Source of the DNA: DASUMP01 sp036277635
GTDB taxonomy: Bacteria > Actinomycetota > Acidimicrobiia > IMCC26256 > PALSA-610
Assembly (NCBI GenBank): GCA_036277635.1
Contig: DASUMP010000126.1
Location: 1 to 25,331, forward strand
Length of the DNA stretch: 25,331 bases
Direction: 5' to 3'
Made by a program: the position numbers and the translations under genes. Under the pieces are notes generated by a model. The model was not told where the DNA came from. It worked only from the letters and a program-made list of their open reading frames with translations, and searched no databases. Numbering within the stretch: position 1 is the stretch's first letter; each line of letters starts with the position of its first letter. Shown piece after piece: positions 19,401 to 25,331 of the stretch.

Positions 19401-19737
19401 CCACCGTCACGTCGCCGAGGCCGATGCCGACCCGCAGCGACAAGGGGACGTACGGCTCGGCGAAGCGCAGCGCATCGACGCCCTGCTGGATCCCCACGGC
19501 GGCGGCAACGGCTCGCGCCGCGGACCCGAAGGTTGCGAGGAAGCCGTCACCGAGCCCTTTGACGATGCGGCCCCCATGACCGGCGACGACCTCGCTCACC
19601 ACGGCATCGTGTGACCGCCGAACCACCTCGGCGACGTCTTCGCCCAACTCGGCGCGCAGCGCGGTCGAGCCGACGAGATCGGTGAACAGCACCGTCAACG
19701 TGTCGAGCACGCCGGACGAGCCGGAAACGTCGGACAT
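16441..19737 (-). CDS. Class III nucleotide cyclase-domain / AAA ATPase / TPR signalling protein
   Basis: A 1098-residue soluble protein in three parts. First is a class III adenylate/guanylate cyclase homology domain (about 10-175) with metal-binding aspartates D20 (FTDLVGST) and D64 (GLGDGF), K60, D116 and R127 (AARLC). Second is an AAA_16-type ATPase with Walker A GEPGMGKT (231-238) and Walker B LVLVVDD (344-350). Third, about 600 residues of helical TPR-like repeats run to the end. The usual cyclase VN-x-AAR motif reads VIEAAR, so the transition-state asparagine is missing and catalysis is uncertain. No LuxR helix-turn-helix is visible at the C-terminus. A CAGACT box six bases before ATG 19737 may give a leaderless mRNA. 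The gene is divergent from the secreted Ig protein. Likely a nucleotide-controlled signalling hub; partners unknown. Confidence 0.9.
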   Translation of the reverse strand: MSDVSGSSGVLDTLTVLFTDLVGSTALRAELGEDVAEVVRRSHDAVVSEVVAGHGGRIVKGLGDGFLATFGSAARAVAAAVGIQQGVDALRFAEPYVPLSLRVGIGLGDVTVEDADVFGTPVIEAARLCEVAEGGQILAASVVETLARGRGGHVFTPVGDLDLKGLSEPVATVEIGWERSVRERGVPLPHALSARDGAFPFCGRAATLDALTARWKQTLHSGAKSCVLIAGEPGMGKTRLASEFAQRVHVDGTVVLFGRCDEELGIPYQPFVEALTHHAGHLDAEHVDSLGTRPAELTRLVPDLATRFGLVGERIDSGDAEVDQYRLFEAVDAWLAAAAGSGGLVLVVDDIHWAARPTLLLLRHVLRSQLQGRMLIVATYRDTDLDRTHPLADVLADLRRVPEVERIALDGISLTGVEDMMEAVNQAALDGPARELAAAVHAETEGNPFFVGELFRHLAESGALVHDGEVWRLAVDLSEMSLPDGIREVVGRRLSRLSESANAVLSWAAVIGRELRLDLLAAVAGDHEQVLDAIDAAVDARLVDETGVGRWRFSHALVRATLLAELRTTRRVRMHLAVGQAYEALLPSDVVALAQHFSEAATLGVGDKAVGYLVHAGDDALANLAFDDAADLFRRALDVIEDVDLDAPELAADAAIGLAIANRWRGIDSRADVARALDLATVIDDGARMARVLLETSRGFVSEVFVVDEVLVGQLEHCLEHLGDGASIERVRIMAALAQELAYSGDLPRQLALSEAAVTMARALGDAGALHEALSARGNVAQNVDHLGELPAINDELVRNSVHIGTAIVRAQVGASCIGWGAWVGHPQPFLEAFAAYAAAGDALPPQYRWISLAQRVGYELRFGTLANAEAMAGEMLERATATGELDAVTWYLNVMGFTYRQAGRLDEALDLFTPHMADESPVALVVAAVVTMLLCEADRPEEARPVAERCFPWGRDHRRDQSFLPNMGTLAISAVELGDLDNAAWLLDRLTPLTAYWSAWSGQAPIAPVSTLVGRLRAALGDFDGAEDAFGEALVHCRSTDARFFVAEALLYQGIARRDAGQTGDAIIVPISEALALSTAGGYGTLQRRAERSLSTM

Positions 19738-19743
19738 CTCGGC

Positions 19744-19749
19744 AGTCTG
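19744..19749 (-). promoter_or_regulatory. Possible -10 box of the cyclase-ATPase gene
   Basis: The minus strand reads CAGACT, then six bases, then ATG 19737. It differs by one base from the TAGACT-N6-GTG arrangement at nadD. It lacks the first T of TANNNT, so support is modest. The rest of the 109-base divergent region (19738-19846) shows no strong element. Confidence 0.25.
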
Positions 19750-19846
19750 TCATTCGGATCTGACTGACCGAGGCGTCTCGCTCAGCACCGTGCGAGCCGG
19801 AATGCAAGACTCGGGTCTGTCGGGTCGGCAACGTGGGGAGCCGCAG

Positions 19847-21388
19847 ATGTCCAGGATCCGTTCGAGTCGTGTCGCTGTCGGCGTCGTCCCGCTCGTGGTG
19901 GTCCTGCTCGCCACCGCGCTCGCGGTGCCCGCGGCGGCTGCGCACGGTGCACCGGTGATCACGAGCCCGATCGACGGGGCGACCGTGTGCGTGCCGGCGG
20001 GGGCGACGACCGCGTCGATCCCGGTGGTCGGCACCACGATCGCGAACGCGCCGGTGAGCATCCGCGCCGGCGGCACACCCGTCGCGAACGGCGCGGCCGA
20101 CGGCGCCGGCGCGTTCTCCGTTCCCACGGTGCTCGGCGCCGGGGCGCATGTGCTCGACGCGATCGCGACCGACGCGGCAGATCCCGCGCACGACTCGGAC
20201 CCGAGCGCGCCCGTCGACCTGACCGTGGTCGACCCGAATGGGGCGTTGGGCGCGGTCGGAAGGACCGCATCGGTCATCAGCCCGCGCAACGGCGACGGCT
20301 ATCTCGACGGGGTGACGTTCAGCGTCCTCGTCAGCAAGCCCGGATCGGTGCACTTCGAGGTGCGCTCCGGAGGGACGCTCGTTCGTTCGAGCACCACCAG
20401 CGCGACTGGAGCGGGAGCGACCCGCACGTGGCTCTGGAAAGGCAAGAGCGCGGCGAACGACTGGGTGGCGTCGGGTACCTACACAGTCTTCGCGATCTGG
20501 GAGCAGGGCGGATGCGCCTCCTCGACGTCGACCTCGATCAAGGTCGACAACTTCGGCCCGACCGTCAGCGCCATCGCCGTGTCCGCATCGAAGTTCTACC
20601 CGGCCGAGAACGACGATCTCGTGGAGTACCAGGACACCGTCACCGTCAAGTACGGCACGCTGAACGAGACCGCCCACGTGTCGTTGTACGTGTTCCGCCG
20701 CGGTGGCACGACACCCGTGCGGAAGATCTCGCTCGGATGGAAGAGCGCCGGGACCAACGGCTCGTACGTCTGGAACGGCCGCAACGCGACCGGCACCATG
20801 CTCCCCGAGGGCAGCTATGACCTCGCGTGGAGACTGCTCGACGGTCCTCGCAACGAGCGCATCGGCGCGCGCAAGGTCGTGACGATCTCGCATTGGCGAG
20901 TAGCTACACGCACCACGACGGTCCGGGCGAACGGCAACGCGTTCCTCCAGTTCGCGGAGTCGGGGTGCGGCGACGTCGCGACGAGCTTGTCGGATTGGGG
21001 CGAAGGGGTCTGGATCTCCACCCAAGACTGCTTCTGGGACGACCAGCTCCTCGACGGTGCGCTCGTCGAGTACAACTTCGGAGTGCCCGCCGCCGTCGCG
21101 TACGGAGCGGCGAGAGTCGACGTCTACGGCTACTCCGTCTTCGCCACCCCGCTCTACGGCGCAGTCGAGAACAACTCCGGGTCGATCAGTGTCATCGGCT
21201 CCGTGTTGAGCGCGTCACCCGCGACGCGCTCGTTCCCCGGGTTCTCGCTCGCGAACCGTGTGACCAGTCAGCGACGCGTGATCATCTCGTTGTCGACGTT
21301 CTCGTTGTGCGACTGCGAGCTGTTCACCGACTACGACATCCGCTACGTCGACCTCGCGCTCACCTACGGCGTGCTCGCACCGCAATAA
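19847..21388 (+). CDS. Secreted multi-domain Ig-like protein of unknown function
   Basis: A 513-residue protein with a Sec signal peptide: positively charged start, hydrophobic VAVGVVPLVVVLLATALAV (9-27), and a likely cleavage after AAA near residue 32. Then come a bacterial Ig-like domain (about 35-130, VITSPIDGATVCV), a FlgD-type Ig-like domain opening with ISPRNGDGYLDGVTFSV and ending near IKVDN, a second such repeat starting FYPAENDDLVEYQDTVTVKY and containing GSYVWNGRNATG, and a C-terminal domain of about 170 residues. I do not recognise the last; it is beta-rich and has cysteines that may pair (SGCGD, TQDCFW, LCDCE). I chose ATG 19847 because GGGGAG lies six bases upstream and the signal peptide follows. 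No membrane anchor or sortase motif is seen. A surface or matrix role is a guess. Confidence 0.87.
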   Translation: MSRIRSSRVAVGVVPLVVVLLATALAVPAAAAHGAPVITSPIDGATVCVPAGATTASIPVVGTTIANAPVSIRAGGTPVANGAADGAGAFSVPTVLGAGAHVLDAIATDAADPAHDSDPSAPVDLTVVDPNGALGAVGRTASVISPRNGDGYLDGVTFSVLVSKPGSVHFEVRSGGTLVRSSTTSATGAGATRTWLWKGKSAANDWVASGTYTVFAIWEQGGCASSTSTSIKVDNFGPTVSAIAVSASKFYPAENDDLVEYQDTVTVKYGTLNETAHVSLYVFRRGGTTPVRKISLGWKSAGTNGSYVWNGRNATGTMLPEGSYDLAWRLLDGPRNERIGARKVVTISHWRVATRTTTVRANGNAFLQFAESGCGDVATSLSDWGEGVWISTQDCFWDDQLLDGALVEYNFGVPAAVAYGAARVDVYGYSVFATPLYGAVENNSGSISVIGSVLSASPATRSFPGFSLANRVTSQRRVIISLSTFSLCDCELFTDYDIRYVDLALTYGVLAPQ

Positions 21389-21402
21389 GGACGCCGTTGC
21401 GC

Positions 21403-21762
21403 TCAGGACGCGGCGACGTCGGCCCAGTCGAGGCGTTCGGCGTCGGCCCAGAGGCGCTCGAGGCCGTAGAACTCGCGCGTCTCGGTGAGGAAGACGTGCA
21501 CCACCACATCGCCGTAGTCGACGAGGACCCAGGACGCGTCGTCCTTGCCCTCGACGGCGCGGGGCTTCACGCCGGCGTGCTCCCGCAGGTCCTTCTCCAC
21601 CTCGTCGACGATCGTGCGCACGAGGCGGGTGTTCGGCGCGCTGGCGATCACGAACGTCTCGACGATGCCGAGGAGCTCGCCGACGTCGAGCACCTCGATG
21701 CGCTCACCCTTCTTGGTCGCCGCGGCGTTCGCCGCGATCCGTGACCGTTGCCGTGCGTCCGT
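21403..21762 (-). CDS. rsfS: Ribosome silencing factor RsfS, with a non-standard start codon
   Basis: RsfS binds ribosomal protein L14 and blocks 30S-50S joining when nutrients are scarce. The core domain is typical: VLDVGELLGIVETFVIASA, NTRLVRTIVDEVEKDLRE, WVLVDYGDVVVHVF and REFYGLERLWADAE. The first canonical start is GTG 21693, giving 96 residues. The same frame upstream encodes SRIAANAAATKKGERIE, which matches the conserved N-terminal helix of the family, yet has no ATG, GTG, TTG or CTG back to the previous gene's stop. A GAGGAG ribosome binding site (21773-21768) stands five bases before an ACG at 21762, so I give that as the likely start (119 residues). An ATG-to-ACG difference or sequencing error is the alternative. 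It follows the LytR_C gene and nadD as an operon. Confidence 0.85.
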   Translation of the reverse strand, partial: TDARQRSRIAANAAATKKGERIEVLDVGELLGIVETFVIASAPNTRLVRTIVDEVEKDLREHAGVKPRAVEGKDDASWVLVDYGDVVVHVFLTETREFYGLERLWADAERLDWADVAAS

Positions 21763-21767
21763 ACGCG

Positions 21768-21773
21768 CTCCTC
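21768..21773 (-). promoter_or_regulatory. Ribosome binding site that decides the rsfS start
   Basis: The minus strand reads GAGGAG, overlapping the TGA of the upstream gene. An ACG codon follows after five bases, in frame with RsfS homology. The distance to the first canonical start (GTG 21693) is 74 bases, far too long for this site to serve it. Confidence 0.55.
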
Positions 21774-22917
21774 AGCTCGTGGGCAGCGGGAAGTCTGCCC
21801 CGACGATGATCGACAGGTCCACGACTTGGATCGCGCTGTCGCCCTTGGCGACCCGTCCGACGCCCAGCACCTCGACGAGGCGGCGGGCTTCATCGGCGTC
21901 GCGGTCCCGGTAGTACACCACCACCGTCTCTTCGACGCCGAACCCCGGCACGTTGTTCGTGAGGGTCACCTCGACGCCGGCGGGCACCACGATCCTCGCG
22001 ACGACCTGGGTCACCCCGACCCCGCCGGTGCCGTTCAGGATCTCGACCTTGGCCCGATCGCCGTCGCCGAGCCGGGCCCAGCCGAACGACCGATCGACGA
22101 GCTCGGCGACATCGGCCCTGCGGAGGGCGAGTCGCTCGTCCCCCGCCGTCGTCACGCTCTCGACCGGGAGCGTCTCGTAGCGCAGGTCGGCGCGCCCGGC
22201 GCGCCGGACGGGCCCGAGGTCGGCGATCTCGAACACCGCGGCCGCGACCTCGCGATCGCGAAGCGCCGCCCGCCAGCCGTCGAAGACGGCGCGGACGGTC
22301 ACGAGGTGCGCGAGCTCGCCGTCGGGATCCGGCGCGGACAGGAGACGGACCGCGTCGGCGGCGGTGATCTCCTGCTCGCCGGCCGCGAACGACACCGTGC
22401 CCGCGTCGTCTTCGACCTGCACCGGCCGGCGGAACTCGACCGTGAGCGCGCCGAGCGGCGCCATCGCGCGCGCGAGGAGATCGTCGTCGAGCGCGATCAC
22501 ACGATCGATGCCGAGCGCGAGCGCGTTCTCCACCGTCGTCTCGACCGCCTCGATGCCTGCGAGGCGCGGGAGGTCCGCGAGCGTCTGGAGCCCGAACGCG
22601 GGGACCTCGACGAGCGTGGCGGCGGGGACCAGGACCGCGGTGCCGTCGTCGCCGCCTTCCTGCAACCCGACGAGGATGTAGAGGTCGGCGCGCCGGTCGG
22701 CGTCGACGTGGGTCAGCAGGAACGTCTGCGCGGGTGCCGGACTCGGCGCGACGGTGGTGGTGGTCAGTTCGCCGTCGCGCGCGGTGGCGTCGGCGTCGAT
22801 CGGGTCGCCGAACGCCGCGGCGACGAGTCCGGCGAGGAGCGCGAGCCCCACGTACCAACGCTGCGGGTGACGAGGCAGGCGACGTGACGGGCGCGCAGTG
22901 TCACGTCGCGTCGGCAT
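21772..22917 (-). CDS. Membrane-anchored protein with degenerate LCP-like domain and LytR_C domain
   Basis: A 381-residue protein with one N-terminal membrane helix (about 21-36), a Thr/Pro linker, a domain resembling LytR-CpsA-Psr ligases (about 64-195) and a C-terminal LytR_C domain (about 289-375, KVEILNGTGGVGVTQVVARI). LCP enzymes attach glycopolymers to the cell wall using conserved arginines in IPRD and RxR motifs. Here the matching region reads LVPAATLVEVPAFG and the later arm ends AADAVRLLSA, so those arginines are gone and catalysis is unlikely. It may bind a wall or lipid ligand. The LCP resemblance is from pattern (ADLYILVGL, TVENALALGIDRVIALDDD) and is moderate; LytR_C is more secure. 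ATG 22917 overlaps the nadD stop by one base (TGATG); the longer open frame upstream is antisense-like shadow. Confidence 0.85.
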   Translation of the reverse strand: MPTRRDTARPSRRLPRHPQRWYVGLALLAGLVAAAFGDPIDADATARDGELTTTTVAPSPAPAQTFLLTHVDADRRADLYILVGLQEGGDDGTAVLVPAATLVEVPAFGLQTLADLPRLAGIEAVETTVENALALGIDRVIALDDDLLARAMAPLGALTVEFRRPVQVEDDAGTVSFAAGEQEITAADAVRLLSAPDPDGELAHLVTVRAVFDGWRAALRDREVAAAVFEIADLGPVRRAGRADLRYETLPVESVTTAGDERLALRRADVAELVDRSFGWARLGDGDRAKVEILNGTGGVGVTQVVARIVVPAGVEVTLTNNVPGFGVEETVVVYYRDRDADEARRLVEVLGVGRVAKGDSAIQVVDLSIIVGADFPLPTS

Positions 22918-23507
22918 CACCCCGGAGTGTAGAGACGCCGTCGGCGCAGGACGCGGACGGCTCCCGCAGGCACCAGGTAGTCGATCGGAAGTCCGGCGGC
23001 GACGCGGGCGCGTATGTCGGTGGAGGAGATGTCGAGGCGCGGCATCCGCACCGTCTCGACCCGCCAGTCGCCCGGCGGGACGCGCACGGGTTCGTCGGCG
23101 CGCGTCACGACCGCGAGGGTCGCGAGCCGTCGCACCTCGTCGGCGCGCTCCCACGAATCGAGGCGCGTCGCCACGTCGCTCCCGACGATGAGGAACAGCG
23201 CACGGTCGTCGTCCGCGAGCGCGTGCAAGGTGTCGGCGGTGTACGTGGGACCCGCGCGCTCGATCTCGACGCGCGACGCCTCGAGTCCGTCGACACCCTC
23301 GAGCGCGGCGGCCACCATCGCGTATCGATCTTCCGCGCTCGCGACGACGTCGCCACGCTTCTGCCACGGATCTCCCGCGACCACGACGAGCACCCGGTCG
23401 AGCGCGAGCTGCGCGCGGGCTTCGAGCGCCGCGACCAGGTGCGCGACGTGGACCGGATCGAACGTGCCTCCGAGGATCCCGAGACGCTCGGTACGCGAAG
23501 CCGGCAC
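22917..23507 (-). CDS. nadD: Nicotinate-nucleotide adenylyltransferase
   Basis: Transfers AMP from ATP to nicotinate mononucleotide, making deamido-NAD in NAD biosynthesis. The 196-residue protein begins with the nucleotidyltransferase motif GILGGTFDPVHVAHL (residues 10-24). The usual HxGH reads HVAH, with alanine for glycine. GDPWQKRG and the C-terminal ISSTDIR ATP-binding motif are present, with VGSDVA between. The start is GTG 23507; a TAGACT box six bases upstream predicts a leaderless mRNA. It is the first gene of the nadD - LytR_C - rsfS operon. nadD-rsfS linkage is common in bacteria. Confidence 0.95.
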   Translation of the reverse strand: MPASRTERLGILGGTFDPVHVAHLVAALEARAQLALDRVLVVVAGDPWQKRGDVVASAEDRYAMVAAALEGVDGLEASRVEIERAGPTYTADTLHALADDDRALFLIVGSDVATRLDSWERADEVRRLATLAVVTRADEPVRVPPGDWRVETVRMPRLDISSTDIRARVAAGLPIDYLVPAGAVRVLRRRRLYTPG

Positions 23508-23513
23508 GGGCGG

Positions 23514-23519
23514 AGTCTA
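23514..23519 (-). promoter_or_regulatory. -10 box of nadD, leaderless type
   Basis: The minus strand reads TAGACT, then six bases, then GTG 23507. It fits TANNNT and places transcription start next to the start codon of the nadD operon. It is divergent from the ACT-domain gene promoter in an 83-base region. Confidence 0.45.
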
Positions 23520-23577
23520 CGAATGCGTGTGCGTCGAACGTTCACACTGTCGTCACCGTCCGGCCTCGGCCTCGCCC

Positions 23578-23583
23578 TAGCCT
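23578..23583 (+). promoter_or_regulatory. -10 box of the ACT-domain gene, leaderless type
   Basis: TAGCCT, then seven bases, then GTG 23591. It is the same hexamer as before rpsT, comEA and the folP2-like gene, with the spacing expected for a leaderless transcript. Confidence 0.5.
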
Positions 23584-23590
23584 GCGCGCG

Positions 23591-24265
23591 GTGGACACCA
23601 CTGCCGATCCCACCGCGTCGACCCTGATGGTCGTGCGGGTCTGGCTCCCCGACCGTCCCGGTGCGCTCGGTCTCGTCGCCTCCCGCATCGGTGCGCTCGG
23701 CGCCGACATCGTGGGCGTCGACGTGCTCGAACGCAGCGACACGGTCGCCGTTGACGAGTTCGCGGTCTCGCTGCCGCGCGCCGACCTCGAGCTCGTTCGC
23801 CTCCTCGTGCGCGAGATCGAACAGGTCGACGGCGCGTCGGTCGAAGAGTGGCGCACCGTGCAACGCTTCCCCGACCCCCGCCTCGACGTGCTCGAGACGG
23901 TGGAATCGGTGGCGGCGGCGCGCGATGTCCCCGACCTCGTCGCCCGACTCGTCGCCGGCGTGCGCGTCGAGTTCGACGCCGACTGGGCCGCCGTGCTGCG
24001 CGACGGGGAGGTCACGGCGGCCGCGGGCGACGGCGCGCCGTCACCCGGCGCGCTCGTCGCGCTGGCCGCGGGCACCATCGCGTCGCCGATGGTCGCCGAC
24101 GGGCATGCCGGTCCCGACGACCTCGCCGTCGCGCCGTTGCCGACGCACGACGCGACGCTGCTCGCCGGACGCGACGGTCACCCGTTCCGACGCCGCGAAC
24201 GTCAGCAGCTGCTCGCGCTCGCGCGCGTCGCCGATCGCGTCGCGGTGTTGCTCGCGTCGCGCTGA
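23591..24265 (+). CDS. ACT-domain protein, putative amino-acid-sensing regulator
   Basis: A 224-residue soluble protein with an N-terminal ACT domain (about 12-85): VVRVWLPDRPGALGLVASRI is the ligand-loop signature (seen at 14-33), followed by GADIVGVDVLE. ACT domains bind amino acids or other small molecules and usually regulate a linked enzyme. The C-terminal 120 residues (SVAAARDVPDLVARLVAGVRVEFDAD and on; read from about residue 108) look like a reduced GAF-type sensor fold, ending with RRRERQQLLALARVADRVAV, a helix common at the end of GAF domains. No catalytic or DNA-binding motif is seen. The GTG start 23591 is supported by a leaderless -10 box. It is convergent with rsgA (7-base gap). 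Ligand and target are unknown. Confidence 0.85.
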   Translation: MDTTADPTASTLMVVRVWLPDRPGALGLVASRIGALGADIVGVDVLERSDTVAVDEFAVSLPRADLELVRLLVREIEQVDGASVEEWRTVQRFPDPRLDVLETVESVAAARDVPDLVARLVAGVRVEFDADWAAVLRDGEVTAAAGDGAPSPGALVALAAGTIASPMVADGHAGPDDLAVAPLPTHDATLLAGRDGHPFRRRERQQLLALARVADRVAVLLASR

Positions 24266-24272
24266 TCCGGGT

Positions 24273-25331
24273 TCACAGCTTCGGGTTGTCGCGCAGCGTC
24301 GCCTTGATCATTCGATGGAAGTTGCGCTCCTGCCGGTTGCGTTCGGCGCGGGCGCGAGGATCGGTCGACGCTTCCTGCCGGTCGAGCTCGCGCAGCAGCC
24401 GGCGGTAGCTGTCGAGGCGTTCGGCGGTGATCTCGCCGCGCTCCACCGCGGCCAGCACGACGCACCCCGGTTCGGTCTCGTGCCGGCAATCGTTGAAACG
24501 GCAACCGCCGAGGAGCGCTTCGATGTCGGGGAACGCGCGAGCGAGTCCCTCATCGGAATCCCAGAGCGCGAGCGCGCGCAACCCGGGCGTGTCGACGAGC
24601 ACGCCGCCGCCCGGCAGCAGCACGAGCTCGCGCGCGACGGTGGTGTGCCGACCGCGCTGATCCTTCTCGCGCACCTCGCCGGTCTCCTGCACGTCGGCAC
24701 CCACGAGGCGGTTCACGAGCGTGCTCTTGCCGACTCCCGACGCGCCGATCAGGGCGACGGTGCGATTGGCGTCGGCATACGCGCGGAGCTCGGGGACGCC
24801 GGCACCGGTGACGTTGCTCACGAAGTGCACCGGCACCCCGAGCGCGACGGTCGCGACTGCGTCGCGCGCGTCGTCGATCTCGGCGTCGGTCGCGAGGTCG
24901 GCCTTGGAGAGCACGACCACTGGCGTCGCGCCGCTCTCCCACGCGAGCACGAGCTCGCGCTCGAGGCGGCGGAGCCGCGGACCCGCGGTGAGCGACTGCA
25001 CGATGAACACCGTGTCGACGTTCGCCGCGACGACCTGTGCGCCGGTCGTCTCTTCCTCGCGCGTCGCGCCGCGCACGAACGTCGACGTCCGCGGCAGTAC
25101 CGCGTGGATGACCGTCTCGCCGTCGTGCTCGCCGAGCAGCACCCAATCACCGACCGCGGGTCGATCGATCGCCCCCGCGTCGCGCAGGTCGGGGCCGAGC
25201 GCGGCGCGTTCCGTCGCGGATTCGGTGAGCACGGTCGACAAGCCGCGGTCGACCCGTGCGACGCGGCCGGGTCGCGCGTCGGCGCGTGCTTCGTCGGCCA
25301 CGAGCGCGTCGAGCCGCTCGTTCCAGCCCAA
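24273..25331 (-). CDS. rsgA: Ribosome small subunit-dependent GTPase RsgA (start cut by window edge)
   Basis: Circularly permuted GTPase that checks late 30S assembly and releases RbfA. The 352 visible residues contain an OB-fold domain (about 23-90), then GTPase motifs in permuted order: G4 LSKAD (141-145), G1 GASGVGKST (196-204), G2 RHTT (228-231), G3 DTPG (247-250), then a zinc site with C277, C282, H284 and C290, and a helical C-terminus. The first visible codon is TTG, but LGWNERL looks like the inside of the family's N-terminal segment, so I treat the gene as continuing past the right edge by some codons. The stop at 24273 lies 7 bases from the convergent ACT gene. Confidence 0.94.
   Translation of the reverse strand: MGWNERLDALVADEARADARPGRVARVDRGLSTVLTESATERAALGPDLRDAGAIDRPAVGDWVLLGEHDGETVIHAVLPRTSTFVRGATREEETTGAQVVAANVDTVFIVQSLTAGPRLRRLERELVLAWESGATPVVVLSKADLATDAEIDDARDAVATVALGVPVHFVSNVTGAGVPELRAYADANRTVALIGASGVGKSTLVNRLVGADVQETGEVREKDQRGRHTTVARELVLLPGGGVLVDTPGLRALALWDSDEGLARAFPDIEALLGGCRFNDCRHETEPGCVVLAAVERGEITAERLDSYRRLLRELDRQEASTDPRARAERNRQERNFHRMIKATLRDNPKL

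Noticed and set aside
16864..19614. Long plus-strand open frame (over 900 codons) opposite the cyclase-ATPase gene
   Set aside because: Low-complexity, charged antisense translation; the minus-strand gene has intact cyclase and Walker motifs.
23534..23545. GAACGTTC palindrome in the nadD / ACT divergent region, resembling an SOS box
   Set aside because: Actinobacterial LexA boxes have GAAC and GTTC separated by four bases; here the halves touch, and no SOS gene is nearby.

Overview
This 25.3 kb window is a densely packed, very GC-rich chromosomal segment from an actinobacterium. Evidence: GTG starts are very common, an ECF sigma factor is paired with an RskA-type anti-sigma factor, ComEC lacks its C-terminal nuclease domain, a FolP2-type protein is present, and the order rsmE-dnaJ-hrcA ... 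hemW ... lepA-rpsT-holA-comEC-comEA ... rsfS-nadD parallels the Rv2372c-Rv2421c region of Mycobacterium tuberculosis. The proteins do not look mycobacterial. A deep-branching class such as Acidimicrobiia is my guess; the sequence does not prove it.

Layout. 1-2683: hrcA, dnaJ and rsmE (cut by the left edge), read leftward behind a CIRCE operator that overlaps the end of hemW. 2670-5257: hemW, and upstream of it an ECF sigma/anti-sigma pair, all leftward. 5314-6896: an acyl-CoA dehydrogenase and an unknown small protein, rightward. 6906-8690: lepA, leftward. 8814-9086: rpsT, rightward, overlapping the tail of holA. 9046-16250: leuS, comEA, comEC, a folP2-like gene and holA, all leftward with overlapping junctions from comEA onward. 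16307-16379: tRNA-Ala(GGC). 16441-19737: a large cyclase-domain/ATPase/TPR signalling protein, leftward. 19847-21388: a secreted Ig-like protein, rightward. 21403-23507: nadD, a degenerate LCP/LytR_C membrane protein and rsfS, leftward. 23591-24265: an ACT-domain protein, rightward. 24273-25331: rsgA, leftward and cut by the right edge.

Functional themes are translation and ribosome maintenance (rsmE, lepA, rpsT, leuS, tRNA-Ala, rsfS, rsgA), protein folding with its repressor (dnaJ, hrcA), DNA uptake and replication (comEA, comEC, holA), cofactors (nadD, hemW, folP2-like) and signalling (sigma/anti-sigma, cyclase-ATPase). No gene-free stretch exceeds about 125 bases.

I found no clearly new multi-gene system. 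The most interesting points are: an rsfS gene whose conserved N-terminus has no standard start codon but has a well-placed ribosome binding site before an ACG; a recurring TAGCCT-like -10 box 6-8 bases before start codons, suggesting leaderless transcripts; four identical GTGA gene junctions; a CIRCE operator embedded in the hemW stop; a comEA leader that could hide its own ribosome binding site; and two poorly characterised genes (cyclase-ATPase and secreted Ig protein) sitting next to tRNA-Ala.
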